From: Candidatus Saccharibacteria bacterium UBA2951
Lineage (GTDB): Bacteria; Patescibacteriota; Saccharimonadia; Saccharimonadales; Saccharimonadaceae
Assembly: GCA_002348615.1 (NCBI GenBank)
Contig: DEBR01000002.1
Coordinates: 1,230-59,361, forward strand
Reading direction: 5' to 3'
Length of the DNA stretch: 58,132 bases
Every line of letters begins with the position of its first letter. Position 1 is the stretch's first letter. The notes below the pieces were generated by a model, which saw only the letters and a program-made list of their open reading frames with translations, ran no database searches and was not told where the DNA came from. The position numbers and the translations under genes are program-made. Shown one piece after another: positions 41,012 to 49,070 of the stretch.

Positions 41012-43052
41012 CACAAATGCCGGCTTTACCCTCGTCGAAGTATTGGTAATTTCGCCGATTATCATATTGTTCATCGGTGCCTTTATTGCATTGGTCGTAG
41101 GACTTACCGGTGAAAGTTTGCAAGTGCGAGAAAAGAATACTGCCATTTATGATGTCCAGGCTGCGCTCAATACCATGGAAGCGAGCGTCGTTCAAACGAC
41201 ACAATTCTCGACAGCCACTACAGGTGTCGAAAGTCCCCAAGGTAAAAATAACAGTGCGACCCAATTTACAAACACATCAGGAACTGACCCTGACACTCTA
41301 ATCCTTACTATCCCAACGACAGATCGACGACCGACAGACCCTGCCAGAAACCTTATTTATACAGGAACCGGCGCTTGCAACAACAAGAATCCGGTCTATG
41401 CCTATACCTCAGTGTTTTTTGTCGACACGGCTACTAAAACCCTCTATAAGCGCACAATCCTACCCCAAATAGCAGCTTGTGCTCTACCCTGGCAACGTGC
41501 CAGTTGTAATGAAAACGATATTGCAGCCAACGGCGGTATTTGTAAGGCACGGGATGAAAAGCTGCTTGATAATGTATCGGATATCAATTTAACGTATTAC
41601 TCAGACGCGACGTCTACTACTCCGCTCCTGGCTTCGCAGGCGGCAAGCGCATCCTCAGTATCAATAGAAATTATAGTTAGTGAGCAAGTGGGCGGTAAAA
41701 CAGTTAACTATACAAACTCGCTACGCGCCACCAGCCTGAACGCACAGACTTCCGAGGTTAATACTACACCACCTGCGAACCCGTCTATTGCATACTCAAG
41801 AAATGCGGCAAGTCCTTACACGACAACATTCACATGGAACCAGGTGGGAAACGCGACCGGCTATAACATTCGCTACCGACTTGGGTCGGGTACATGGGTC
41901 AATGGACCTCAGAATCAGGCACCGAATAATACCACGTACTCTATCGTCGGAACGGCCCGAAAGCAAAATGCGGATATTGAGGTTACAGTTGTAACGAATG
42001 CCGGTACATATTTATACGGGACGATGAACACGACCCTTCCAAACTGGAACGACTGTACCATGCCCACGAACTCTTGGAACAACTACGGTGGCTCGGGCTC
42101 TGGTGGTTATAACGAGGCAGGTTTCACAAAGACCACCAGCGGTATGGTTGGGCTCAAGGGTCTAGTTGCTGGCGGAACTGTTGGATATTCTTCACCGATG
42201 ACAAATTACGTTTGTACCCTTCCCGTCGGATTCCGGCCAACTAGCCGACAAATCTTTTCAGTGGTTGCCTACGAGGCCGCCGCGACAAACGGTCGCGGGT
42301 TTGGACGGGTCGACATAGATACCGATGGTAATATCCAGGTTGTCCAAGGAGCAAACAACTTTGTCAGCCTAGACGGAATCATATTCCCCACGGCTTCCGC
42401 GGGACTTACATGGACGAATTTAACAATGGCCAACGGCTGGTACTTCTCTAACTACGGAATAAACTATGGCACGCCTCAATATGCAACCGATTCATATGGT
42501 CGTGCCTGGGTCCAAGGTTTGGCGACCGCGGGTACAATAAATACGAATATCAATAGCGCGATGCCAGTCAGTATGCGCCCCGCGCAAAGCATGCATGTCG
42601 CAGCAAACTCAGGATCATCTGGTGGTGGGGCTAACATTCTCACGGACGGAACCATCCCGTCACGAAATAATCCCGGTACATACCGATCTACGCAATTTCT
42701 TTATTACCCTGGTACGACTGGTTGGAGTAACCTAACATTACAAAATAGCTGGACCGCCTACCCTGGCTGGACAACTCCACAATGTAGAAGATTTGCTGAT
42801 GATATCGTTATCGTGAAGGGACTAATTTACGGAGGGAACGTTACATACCCGGCGGTAATTACAAACCTTAATAGTGCTGGATGCGGTCTTCAGAACTCAA
42901 ATAGCGGTTCGAACATATTCAGTGGCATTCGGTATAACGGTACATACGATGCCTCATCAAGCATAGACTTAGACCCTTCTGGTAACTTGCTTGTCACAAA
43001 TGTTAATGCTAGCTGGACCTCTTTAGATAGCATTCATTACATCGCCGACTAA
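40992..43052 (+). CDS. large pilin-like adhesin with FnIII and phage-tail-like repeats
   Basis: A 686-residue fusion. Residues 1-35 carry a prepilin signal (GFTLVEVLVISPIIILFIGA), and to about 255 it looks like a GspJ/PilW-type minor pilin. An FnIII-like domain follows (about 257-346; AASPYTTTFTWNQVGNATGY). Then come three related modules (from about 350, 469 and 575): each has a W-x-NLT/N-x-W start and a V/QGL-x2-G core, and the first ends in GRVDIDTDGNIQVV and FVSLDGIIF. This pattern recalls C-terminal modules of phage tail and receptor-binding proteins. As a minor pilin it would sit at the pilus tip, so a role in host-cell binding is a strong inference. It overlaps the previous gene by 20 bases. 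Confidence 0.88.
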   Translation: MRPSPINTNAGFTLVEVLVISPIIILFIGAFIALVVGLTGESLQVREKNTAIYDVQAALNTMEASVVQTTQFSTATTGVESPQGKNNSATQFTNTSGTDPDTLILTIPTTDRRPTDPARNLIYTGTGACNNKNPVYAYTSVFFVDTATKTLYKRTILPQIAACALPWQRASCNENDIAANGGICKARDEKLLDNVSDINLTYYSDATSTTPLLASQAASASSVSIEIIVSEQVGGKTVNYTNSLRATSLNAQTSEVNTTPPANPSIAYSRNAASPYTTTFTWNQVGNATGYNIRYRLGSGTWVNGPQNQAPNNTTYSIVGTARKQNADIEVTVVTNAGTYLYGTMNTTLPNWNDCTMPTNSWNNYGGSGSGGYNEAGFTKTTSGMVGLKGLVAGGTVGYSSPMTNYVCTLPVGFRPTSRQIFSVVAYEAAATNGRGFGRVDIDTDGNIQVVQGANNFVSLDGIIFPTASAGLTWTNLTMANGWYFSNYGINYGTPQYATDSYGRAWVQGLATAGTINTNINSAMPVSMRPAQSMHVAANSGSSGGGANILTDGTIPSRNNPGTYRSTQFLYYPGTTGWSNLTLQNSWTAYPGWTTPQCRRFADDIVIVKGLIYGGNVTYPAVITNLNSAGCGLQNSNSGSNIFSGIRYNGTYDASSSIDLDPSGNLLVTNVNASWTSLDSIHYIAD

Positions 43053-43068
43053 CAGATTAATAAAACGC

Positions 43069-43097
43069 TTGCGCTTACATTAGCCGTATAGTATATT
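43069..43097 (+). promoter_or_regulatory. promoter of the major pilin genes
   Basis: TTGCGC (43069-43074), 17-base spacer, TATATT (43092-43097); then leader and AGGGGG (43122-43127) before ATG 43135. Confidence 0.5.
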
Positions 43098-43134
43098 ACA
43101 ACCATAACTAAGCAAATAATTAGGGGGCATTCAA

Positions 43135-43605
43135 ATGCTTAACAATATCAAAACTTTACAGAAGCAGCGCGGTTTCACCATCGTCGAACTTCTGATCGTT
43201 ATCGTAGTGATCGCGATTTTGGCAGCCATCACGATCGTTGCTTATAACGGTATTACTACTCGCGCGAACGCAACACGTGCTAAAGGGAATGCAGCCAATG
43301 TCTTAAAGGTTGTAGAAGCGTACGCGGCTGATGAGGCCAACCCTACACCCGGCGCATACCCGACCTTAACCCAGTTAAATAACTGGACCGGTGGTGTTTC
43401 GAAGTTACCAAGTGGCGTTACTGTAAACAGCGCACAACTCACATCTTCTCAGGCCGATGGAAAAACCATTCAGTACGTCCCTAAGGGTACAACCGGTGGC
43501 TGTATAGCTTACTGGGACGGATCGTTGGGTGTCCCTGCCGCAGTATACCTATACGCTGGAAATGGGGTCACGGGCTCAAACGTCGCGACTCCAACTTGTG
43601 CATAA
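43135..43605 (+). CDS. type IV pilin, probable major subunit A
   Basis: A 156-residue pilin with leader ending KQRG and the near-perfect FTIVELLIVIVVIAILAAIT core (Glu-5). A short helix (AKGNAANVLKVVEAYAADE) and a compact beta domain follow, with two cysteines (GGCIAYWDG, PTCA) forming the expected D-loop. It has its own promoter and strong ribosome site, unlike the minor pilins before it, as fits an abundant subunit. Confidence 0.93.
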   Translation: MLNNIKTLQKQRGFTIVELLIVIVVIAILAAITIVAYNGITTRANATRAKGNAANVLKVVEAYAADEANPTPGAYPTLTQLNNWTGGVSKLPSGVTVNSAQLTSSQADGKTIQYVPKGTTGGCIAYWDGSLGVPAAVYLYAGNGVTGSNVATPTCA

Positions 43606-43642
43606 ACAACACCGCTTAACTTGGCATTAACTAAAGGTTCCT

Positions 43643-44110
43643 ATGATAATAAATAAAGTTCCATCAAAGACATCCGGTTTCACCATCGTCGAACTTCTGA
43701 TCGTCATCGTTGTGATTGCAATCTTGGCAGCGATAACGATCGTTGCGTACAACGGCATCAGCACCGAAGCAAACGCGTCAAGGGCCAAAGGCAATGCAGC
43801 GAATATCTTAAAGGTTGCGACAGCTTATGCCAACGATGAAACCAACTCAACGGGAGCGTATCCAACCCCTGCACAGTTGACTGGTTGGACAGGCGGTATC
43901 TCTCGTGTTCCTAGCGGTGTTACCGTAAACAGTACAGTTGCGTTAACTGCCTCACATGCCGATGGCAAAACCATTACGTACATGAATAAGGGAACCACCG
44001 GTGGTTGTGTCGGTTACTGGGATGCCTCACTTGGCACACCTGGTGTTGTGTGGCTATACGCAGGAAACGCTATTACAGGAGGAAACGCCGCGCCACCTAC
44101 CTGTGTATAG
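43643..44110 (+). CDS. type IV pilin, paralogue of the preceding gene
   Basis: A 155-residue pilin, closely similar to its neighbour over the whole length (shared GFTIVELLIVIVVIAILAAI, WTGG, SGVTVNS, ADGKTI, KGTTGGC). Differences cluster in the middle and the C-terminal third, so the two may form mixed or alternative fibres. It is 37 bases downstream and ends at a terminator. Confidence 0.93.
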   Translation: MIINKVPSKTSGFTIVELLIVIVVIAILAAITIVAYNGISTEANASRAKGNAANILKVATAYANDETNSTGAYPTPAQLTGWTGGISRVPSGVTVNSTVALTASHADGKTITYMNKGTTGGCVGYWDASLGTPGVVWLYAGNAITGGNAAPPTCV

Positions 44111-44130
44111 CTAAGAAGTGACTAAATCAA

Positions 44131-44162
44131 ATATAGCCTGTACACCAGGCTATATTTTTTTA
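44131..44162 (+). terminator. terminator of the pilin cluster
   Basis: ATATAGCCTG-TACAC-CAGGCTATAT followed by a T-run; it reaches into the stop of the convergent glyA. Confidence 0.85.
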
Positions 44163-45431
44163 ATACGGCAGTTTATAATCTTTCAAAAATGATAAGACTT
44201 CTTGCCGTAATTGCTGGAGACTATCTTCACTTTCACGAGACGAGATTGCTCTGCTCATCCAATCCGCCACTTGAGCAGCATGCTCTTCTTTTAGTCCCCT
44301 AGTCGTCATTGCTGGCGTTCCCAGCCGAATACCACTTGGCCTGAACGGAGGGTTTGTATCGTCTGGCACGGAATTCTTGTTAAGCGTAAGGCCGATTTTA
44401 TCTAATGCTTCCTCTGCCTCTTTACCATTAATACCAAAACTGGATTGTACATTAGCAAGAATCAAATGGTTGCTCGTACCTCCGGTAACTAGGTCAAACC
44501 CATTCTTCTTCAGTCCGTCCGCTAGTGCTGTCGCATTTTTCAATATTTGTTCGGCGTACAGTTTAAACTCAGGTTGTAACGCTTCGCCAAACGCGACCGC
44601 TTTTGCTGCGATAACATGCATATGTGGTCCACCCTGCATTCCTGGAAATACCGCTCGGTCAATAAGCGTCGGAATATTTTCTAACGTCCTTTCGGGAGCT
44701 TTCAGCGGGTTCGATACGACGCCCCGTGAAAGAATCATGCCTCCTCGTGGGCCACGTAGGGTCTTGTGAGTGGTGGTCGTAATGACATGAAATCCGTAAT
44801 CGAACGGGTTTTCTTTAACTCCAGCGGCAATCAAGCCGGCAATGTGTGCCATGTCTGCCATGAGTAGCGCTCCGACTTCGTTACCAATTTCGGCAAACTT
44901 GGCGTAATCCAGGTCACGCGGGTAGCCTGAAAAGCCAGCAAGGACGATTTTCGGTTTATGCTTTAGCGCCAGTTCGCGCAGGTGATCATAATCTATCTCC
45001 CCTGTTGAGATATCTTTCATTTTGTACGGAATGAAATTATAAAGTTTTGCAGATCGAGTCATTGGGTTTCCATGCGTCAGGTGCCCACCATGCGACAAGT
45101 CCATGGCAAGAACAGTATCGCCAGGTTCAAGCCAGGCACTATATACAGCTTCATTTGCTGGCGCGCCGGAATGTGGCTGCACGTTCGCGTGGTCCGCCTT
45201 GAAAAGCTTCTTTGCCCTGTCGATTGCCAATTGCTCTAACGGATCAGTAAAATCCTGCCCGCCATAGTAACGCTTACCCGGATACCCTTCAGAATATTTA
45301 TTGGTAAATACCGACCCTAGTGCCGTAAGCACATCCTTGCTTACATAATTTTCGCTTGGTATTAATTCAAGACCTTCTTGCTGGCGTTTGGTTTCGCCGG
45401 CAATCAGCTTTGCAACTTCATCATCATTCAT
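44160..45431 (-). CDS. glyA: serine hydroxymethyltransferase
   Basis: PLP enzyme exchanging serine and glycine with a folate one-carbon unit. 423 residues: LIPSENYVSKDVLTALGS, YYGGQDFTDPLEQLAIDRA, NVQPHSGAPANEAVY, LLMADMAHIAGLIAAG, PLP Lys in VITTTTHKTLRGPRGG, and RLGTPAMTTRG. It feeds FolD in this window. A GAGGGAGA site precedes the ATG. Confidence 0.97.
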   Translation of the reverse strand: MNDDEVAKLIAGETKRQQEGLELIPSENYVSKDVLTALGSVFTNKYSEGYPGKRYYGGQDFTDPLEQLAIDRAKKLFKADHANVQPHSGAPANEAVYSAWLEPGDTVLAMDLSHGGHLTHGNPMTRSAKLYNFIPYKMKDISTGEIDYDHLRELALKHKPKIVLAGFSGYPRDLDYAKFAEIGNEVGALLMADMAHIAGLIAAGVKENPFDYGFHVITTTTHKTLRGPRGGMILSRGVVSNPLKAPERTLENIPTLIDRAVFPGMQGGPHMHVIAAKAVAFGEALQPEFKLYAEQILKNATALADGLKKNGFDLVTGGTSNHLILANVQSSFGINGKEAEEALDKIGLTLNKNSVPDDTNPPFRPSGIRLGTPAMTTRGLKEEHAAQVADWMSRAISSRESEDSLQQLRQEVLSFLKDYKLPY

Positions 45432-45523
45432 ATCACTCTCCCTCGTGCTTGATTATTGTTTTTGATGATGAGGCAAACTACAACATAGAAATATTGTATC
45501 ATAGCTTGTAAATATATCGTATG

Positions 45524-45532
45524 TGATATAAT
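45524..45532 (+). promoter_or_regulatory. extended -10 promoter of the HTH-MurA gene
   Basis: TGa-TATAAT ends eight bases before the ATG at 45540; leaderless. The divergent glyA gene shares this gap. Confidence 0.7.
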
Positions 45533-45539
45533 AATCGTT

Positions 45540-47072
45540 ATGACAGCAACCGATTACAAGAAGCGTCTCGGCAGACTTATCCAAGAAAACCGTACCGCTC
45601 GACGGATGACGCAGAGTGAGTTGGCTAAGGAATTAGGCACCTCCCAAAGCGCGATTAACCGCATTGAAAAAGGCGGCCAAAATATCAGCATAGAGATGTT
45701 AGCCCGCATCAGTGATGTCCTTGAAAGTAACCTAGTGATGCTAAATCACACCGGCAAGATCAACTTCAAAGTAAACGGTGGTAAGCGACTATCTGGCACG
45801 ATTGAAGTTAAAACCAGTAAGAACGCCGCTGTCGGCCTGCTCTGCGCCAGTCTTCTGAATAAGGGCAAGACGACACTGCGGCGAGTCGCCCGAATCGAAG
45901 AAGTTTACCGTATTATTGAGGTCCTCGAAAGCATTGGCGTTAAAACGCGCTGGATGGACAATAACGATCTTGAGATTACTCCCCCTGCACGGTTGCGACT
46001 AGAAGATATGGACGTAAAAGCCGCTAAGCGCACCCGAACCGTCATTATGTTCTTGGGTCCACTGCTTCATCAATACGACGACTTTAAACTGCCCTTTGCC
46101 GGTGGCTGCAACCTTGGTACGCGTACGGTTGAACCGCACCTCGTAGGCCTTAGCGCATTTGGTATGGACGTCGTGGCCAAGCCAAATACCGATTATTACC
46201 ACGCGACAGTTAAACTAAAGAAGCCCGAAAAGACTATTCTTCTCACCGAACGCGGTGACACCGTGACAGAAAATGTCGTCATGGCCGCCGCGCTATACGA
46301 CGGCACGACTGTCATTCGCAATGCCAGCCCGAACTACATGGTGCAAGATGTTTGCTTCTTCCTGCAAAAACTTGGCGTCGAGATAGACGGCATTGGAACG
46401 ACCACGCTACGAATCAAAGGTAAGCGTTCTATAAACCAAGACATCGACTATTATCCTAGCGAAGACCCTATCGAAGCAATGAGTTTCATCGCCGCAGGCA
46501 TCGTGACCGATTCTGAAATCACGGTTGCCCGTGCACCTATTGAGTTCCTCGAACTTGAACTCGCCGTACTTGAAATGATGGGACTGAATTTTGAACTGAG
46601 CGATGAATACACCGCCCGTAACGGCAAGACGCGCTTGGTCGATATCCTCATCAAACGCTCCAAACTGGTCGCGCCCAAAGACAAGCTCCACAGCATGCCC
46701 TTTCCTGGCGTAAACATGGACAATCTTCCCTTCCTTGGTCTTATTGCTACCGTAGCGAAAGGCCGCACATTGGTGCATGATTGGAGCTACGAAAACCGCG
46801 CGATTTACTTTACCGAACTCTCAAAGCTGAACGCGAATGTTGAAATGGTTGACCCACACCGTATTTACCTGACCGGCCCAACCCGCTGGAAGCCAGCCGA
46901 TATAGTGGCGCCGCCGGCTTTACGACCCTCTGTCGTAATCCTCATTGGCATGCTCGCCGCGCCAGGTGTTTCAACGTTACGTGATGTCTACTCCATTAAC
47001 CGTGGCTACGAAGACCTAGCGAACCGCCTGAATTCACTTGGTGCCAGCATAGAAACCGTCCAAGGCATCTAG
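45540..47072 (+). CDS. murA: HTH (XRE)-MurA fusion, UDP-GlcNAc enolpyruvyltransferase-like
   Basis: A 510-residue fusion. Residues 7-62 are a Cro/C1-type helix-turn-helix (RMTQSELAKELGTSQSAINRIEKG). From about 72 a full-length EPSP-type barrel follows: TSKNAAVGLLCASLLNKGKT (K and N of the MurA site), the catalytic Cys loop FAGGCNLGTRTVEPHLVGL, and PPALRPSVVILIGMLAAPG with the conserved Arg. It could catalyse the first step of peptidoglycan precursor synthesis and also bind DNA, possibly controlling its own or other wall genes. An alternative is a MurA-fold sensor that has lost catalysis, but the key residues argue against this. Confidence 0.92.
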   Translation: MTATDYKKRLGRLIQENRTARRMTQSELAKELGTSQSAINRIEKGGQNISIEMLARISDVLESNLVMLNHTGKINFKVNGGKRLSGTIEVKTSKNAAVGLLCASLLNKGKTTLRRVARIEEVYRIIEVLESIGVKTRWMDNNDLEITPPARLRLEDMDVKAAKRTRTVIMFLGPLLHQYDDFKLPFAGGCNLGTRTVEPHLVGLSAFGMDVVAKPNTDYYHATVKLKKPEKTILLTERGDTVTENVVMAAALYDGTTVIRNASPNYMVQDVCFFLQKLGVEIDGIGTTTLRIKGKRSINQDIDYYPSEDPIEAMSFIAAGIVTDSEITVARAPIEFLELELAVLEMMGLNFELSDEYTARNGKTRLVDILIKRSKLVAPKDKLHSMPFPGVNMDNLPFLGLIATVAKGRTLVHDWSYENRAIYFTELSKLNANVEMVDPHRIYLTGPTRWKPADIVAPPALRPSVVILIGMLAAPGVSTLRDVYSINRGYEDLANRLNSLGASIETVQGI

Positions 47073-47119
47073 CCTTTCCCGCCCCTGTTATGCTACAATT
47101 ACTGACGTTGTATCGATAC

Positions 47120-47197
47120 GGCGAATGTAGCTCATTTGGTTAGAGCGTCGGGTTGTGGCTCCGAAGGTAGTGGGTTCGATCCCCATCATTCGCCCCA
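47120..47197 (+). tRNA. tRNA-His (GTG)
   Basis: Cloverleaf with acceptor GCGAATG/CATTCGC, G-1 opposite C73, anticodon loop TTGTGGC (GTG), GGTTCGATCC T-arm, and encoded CCA. Confidence 0.96.
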
Positions 47198-47200
47198 TAT

Positions 47201-47275
47201 GCGGGTGTCGTATAATGGCTAATATATCTGCCTTCCAAGCAAATGATGCGAGTTCGATTCTCGCCACCCGCACCA
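47201..47275 (+). tRNA. tRNA-Gly (TCC)
   Basis: Acceptor GCGGGTG/CACCCGC, anticodon loop CTTCCAA (TCC), T-arm AGTTCGATTCT, encoded CCA. The anticodon stem TCTGC/GCAAA has a C-A mismatch at its second pair. It is three bases after tRNA-His, so co-transcribed. Confidence 0.93.
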
Positions 47276-47289
47276 AAATAAGTTATCCG

Positions 47290-47320
47290 AGACGCTAGAA
47301 CTTTCAGGCGTCTTTTTATT
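47290..47320 (+). terminator. terminator of the tRNA-His/Gly pair
   Basis: AGACGC/GCGTCT stem followed by TTTTTATT. Confidence 0.75.
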
Positions 47321-47328
47321 ATTTATTA

Positions 47329-47334
47329 TATAAT
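47329..47334 (+). promoter_or_regulatory. -10 box of the deaminase gene
   Basis: TATAAT ending seven bases before the ATG at 47341; leaderless. Confidence 0.65.
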
Positions 47335-47340
47335 TGCCCC

Positions 47341-47835
47341 ATGTATATGCCTGAAGAAAAATTTATGCAAAAAGCTATCGAAGCTGCTGTCCAAAGTGCT
47401 CATAACGGAGACTATGGACACGGAGCTGTTATTGTTCTTAACGGAGAAATTATTGCGACCGGATACGAAACGCTTAAATCGGCGAATGATCCAGTAAACG
47501 GTCATGCTGAAATTGATGCAATTCGAAAAGCGTGTCAACTACTTAAGCAACCGTATCTTGAGGAAACGATTATGTACTGTACTGCTGAGCCGTGTCCTAT
47601 GTGCATGTCGGCAATAATCTGGGCGAAAATGCCCGTGGTTGTCCATGCCATTACTAGAGATGACATGATTGCGGAGATGGAACGATTAAAAAGTGAGAGT
47701 GGCGGAAAGTTTTCATGGCGTCAAATTGCTATACCTGCCTCAGAGATTATTGAAAAAGGTGAGCCAAAAGTAGAGCTAATTTCTGGGTTCATGCGGGAAG
47801 AAGGCCTTAAGCTGTTCGAATTAACCGGCAAATAA
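47341..47835 (+). CDS. cytidine-deaminase-fold nucleoside/guanine deaminase
   Basis: A 164-residue zinc deaminase: zinc ligands in NGHAEIDAIRKACQ (with the catalytic Glu) and CTAEPCPMCMSAIIWAKM. The family includes TadA (tRNA A34) and guanine deaminase GuaD; the AIIWA segment and the longer C-terminus lean towards GuaD-like, but TadA cannot be excluded. No other tadA is in the window. Confidence 0.9.
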   Translation: MYMPEEKFMQKAIEAAVQSAHNGDYGHGAVIVLNGEIIATGYETLKSANDPVNGHAEIDAIRKACQLLKQPYLEETIMYCTAEPCPMCMSAIIWAKMPVVVHAITRDDMIAEMERLKSESGGKFSWRQIAIPASEIIEKGEPKVELISGFMREEGLKLFELTGK

Positions 47836-47935
47836 TATTCTAGTCTCTTCTGGAACGGAACACCAAATAACTTACCATTCGTGAGTATTTTATTTTGCCG
47901 CTTATCCTTACCTGGACGACCAGCGTGGCAACGAG

Positions 47936-47941
47936 TATACT
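47936..47941 (+). promoter_or_regulatory. -10 box of the ackA-xfp operon
   Basis: TATACT ending eight bases before the ATG at 47949; leaderless. Confidence 0.6.
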
Positions 47942-47948
47942 TTGAGTA

Positions 47949-49070
47949 ATGGTGGGCAACCAAATCTTATTGACAATAAATAGCGGTTCTTCCAGCTGCA
48001 AGGCGGCTCTTTTTACTCTCACGCCCAGTATCGAATTGATCGCTGATTTGACCGTCGGACGCGCAGACACTGGCAGCCCTTTTGGTGCGATTCAAGAATG
48101 GCTGGAGAATTTAACAAGAAATAAGCAGCTCGTCGCAATTGGTCACCGGTTTGTGCACGGAGGTGCGCTATACACGGCACCTCAGCTTATCAGTTCAAAT
48201 GTCCTAAATGACTTGGAAGGTTTACAAACACTCGACCCTCTTCATGCCGAACCCTCAAATAAACTGATAAGAGAGTTAGCTAGTCGTTACCCCGACATTC
48301 CTCAAGTCGTATGCTTCGACACTTCGTTTTTTGCCGACTTACCAGCGGTTGCGAAACGCATTGCGCTCCCTGAAGCGATCAGCGACGCCGGTGTACGGCG
48401 CTATGGTTTTCATGGGCTGTCTTACATGTACGTGCAGCGCGAATTTGAACGGTTGGCTGGCACTATCGCCAAGGATGGCCGGGTTATTTACTCCCATCTG
48501 GGAAGCGGCTCAAGCTTGGCGGCAACAAAAGACGGCCGGGTGATTGATACGACCATGGGGTTCTCGCCGGTTTCAGGCATACCATCCAGCACGCGGAGCG
48601 GTGATATAGACCCGACCATCGTAAGTTTTGTTCAGAAACGACAAGGTATCACAGCTGACGAGTTCACCGAAATAGCTCAGACTAAATCCGGCCTTTTAGC
48701 CGTCTCGGGCACCTCTGGTGACATGAAGCACCTGCTAGAGATTGAAGCAGACGATCATCGTGCCAAAGAGGCTGTTGATTTATACGTTTACCATGTTCAA
48801 AAAGCAATCGGTGCGCTCGCCGCTACGATCGGTGGCCTAGATTCACTTATCTTCACTGGTGGCATTGGTGAAGAATCAGCTATTATCCGCGAGCGTGTCT
48901 GTGCCGGGTTATCGTTTCTTGGTGTCGCGCTTAACGCGGACAAGAATAGTCAGCATGAATTCACTATCTCGGCCGATTCAAGCAGCGCGGGTGTGCACGT
49001 AATCCGTACCAATGAAGCCGCCATAATTGCCGAACAAACAATGCGGCTGACGGAAGGAGCGCACGTATGA
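47949..49070 (+). CDS. ackA: acetate kinase
   Basis: Makes ATP and acetate from acetyl phosphate. The 373-residue enzyme is a little shorter than usual (about 400). ASKHA motifs: LLTINSGSSSCKAALF, AIGHRFVHGG, RRYGFHGLSYMYVQREF, SHLGSGSSLAATKDGRVID, TMGFSPVSGIPSSTRSGDID and FTGGIGEESAIIRERV. Its stop overlaps the xfp start by four bases, so the acetyl phosphate producer and user are made together. Confidence 0.97.
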   Translation: MVGNQILLTINSGSSSCKAALFTLTPSIELIADLTVGRADTGSPFGAIQEWLENLTRNKQLVAIGHRFVHGGALYTAPQLISSNVLNDLEGLQTLDPLHAEPSNKLIRELASRYPDIPQVVCFDTSFFADLPAVAKRIALPEAISDAGVRRYGFHGLSYMYVQREFERLAGTIAKDGRVIYSHLGSGSSLAATKDGRVIDTTMGFSPVSGIPSSTRSGDIDPTIVSFVQKRQGITADEFTEIAQTKSGLLAVSGTSGDMKHLLEIEADDHRAKEAVDLYVYHVQKAIGALAATIGGLDSLIFTGGIGEESAIIRERVCAGLSFLGVALNADKNSQHEFTISADSSSAGVHVIRTNEAAIIAEQTMRLTEGAHV

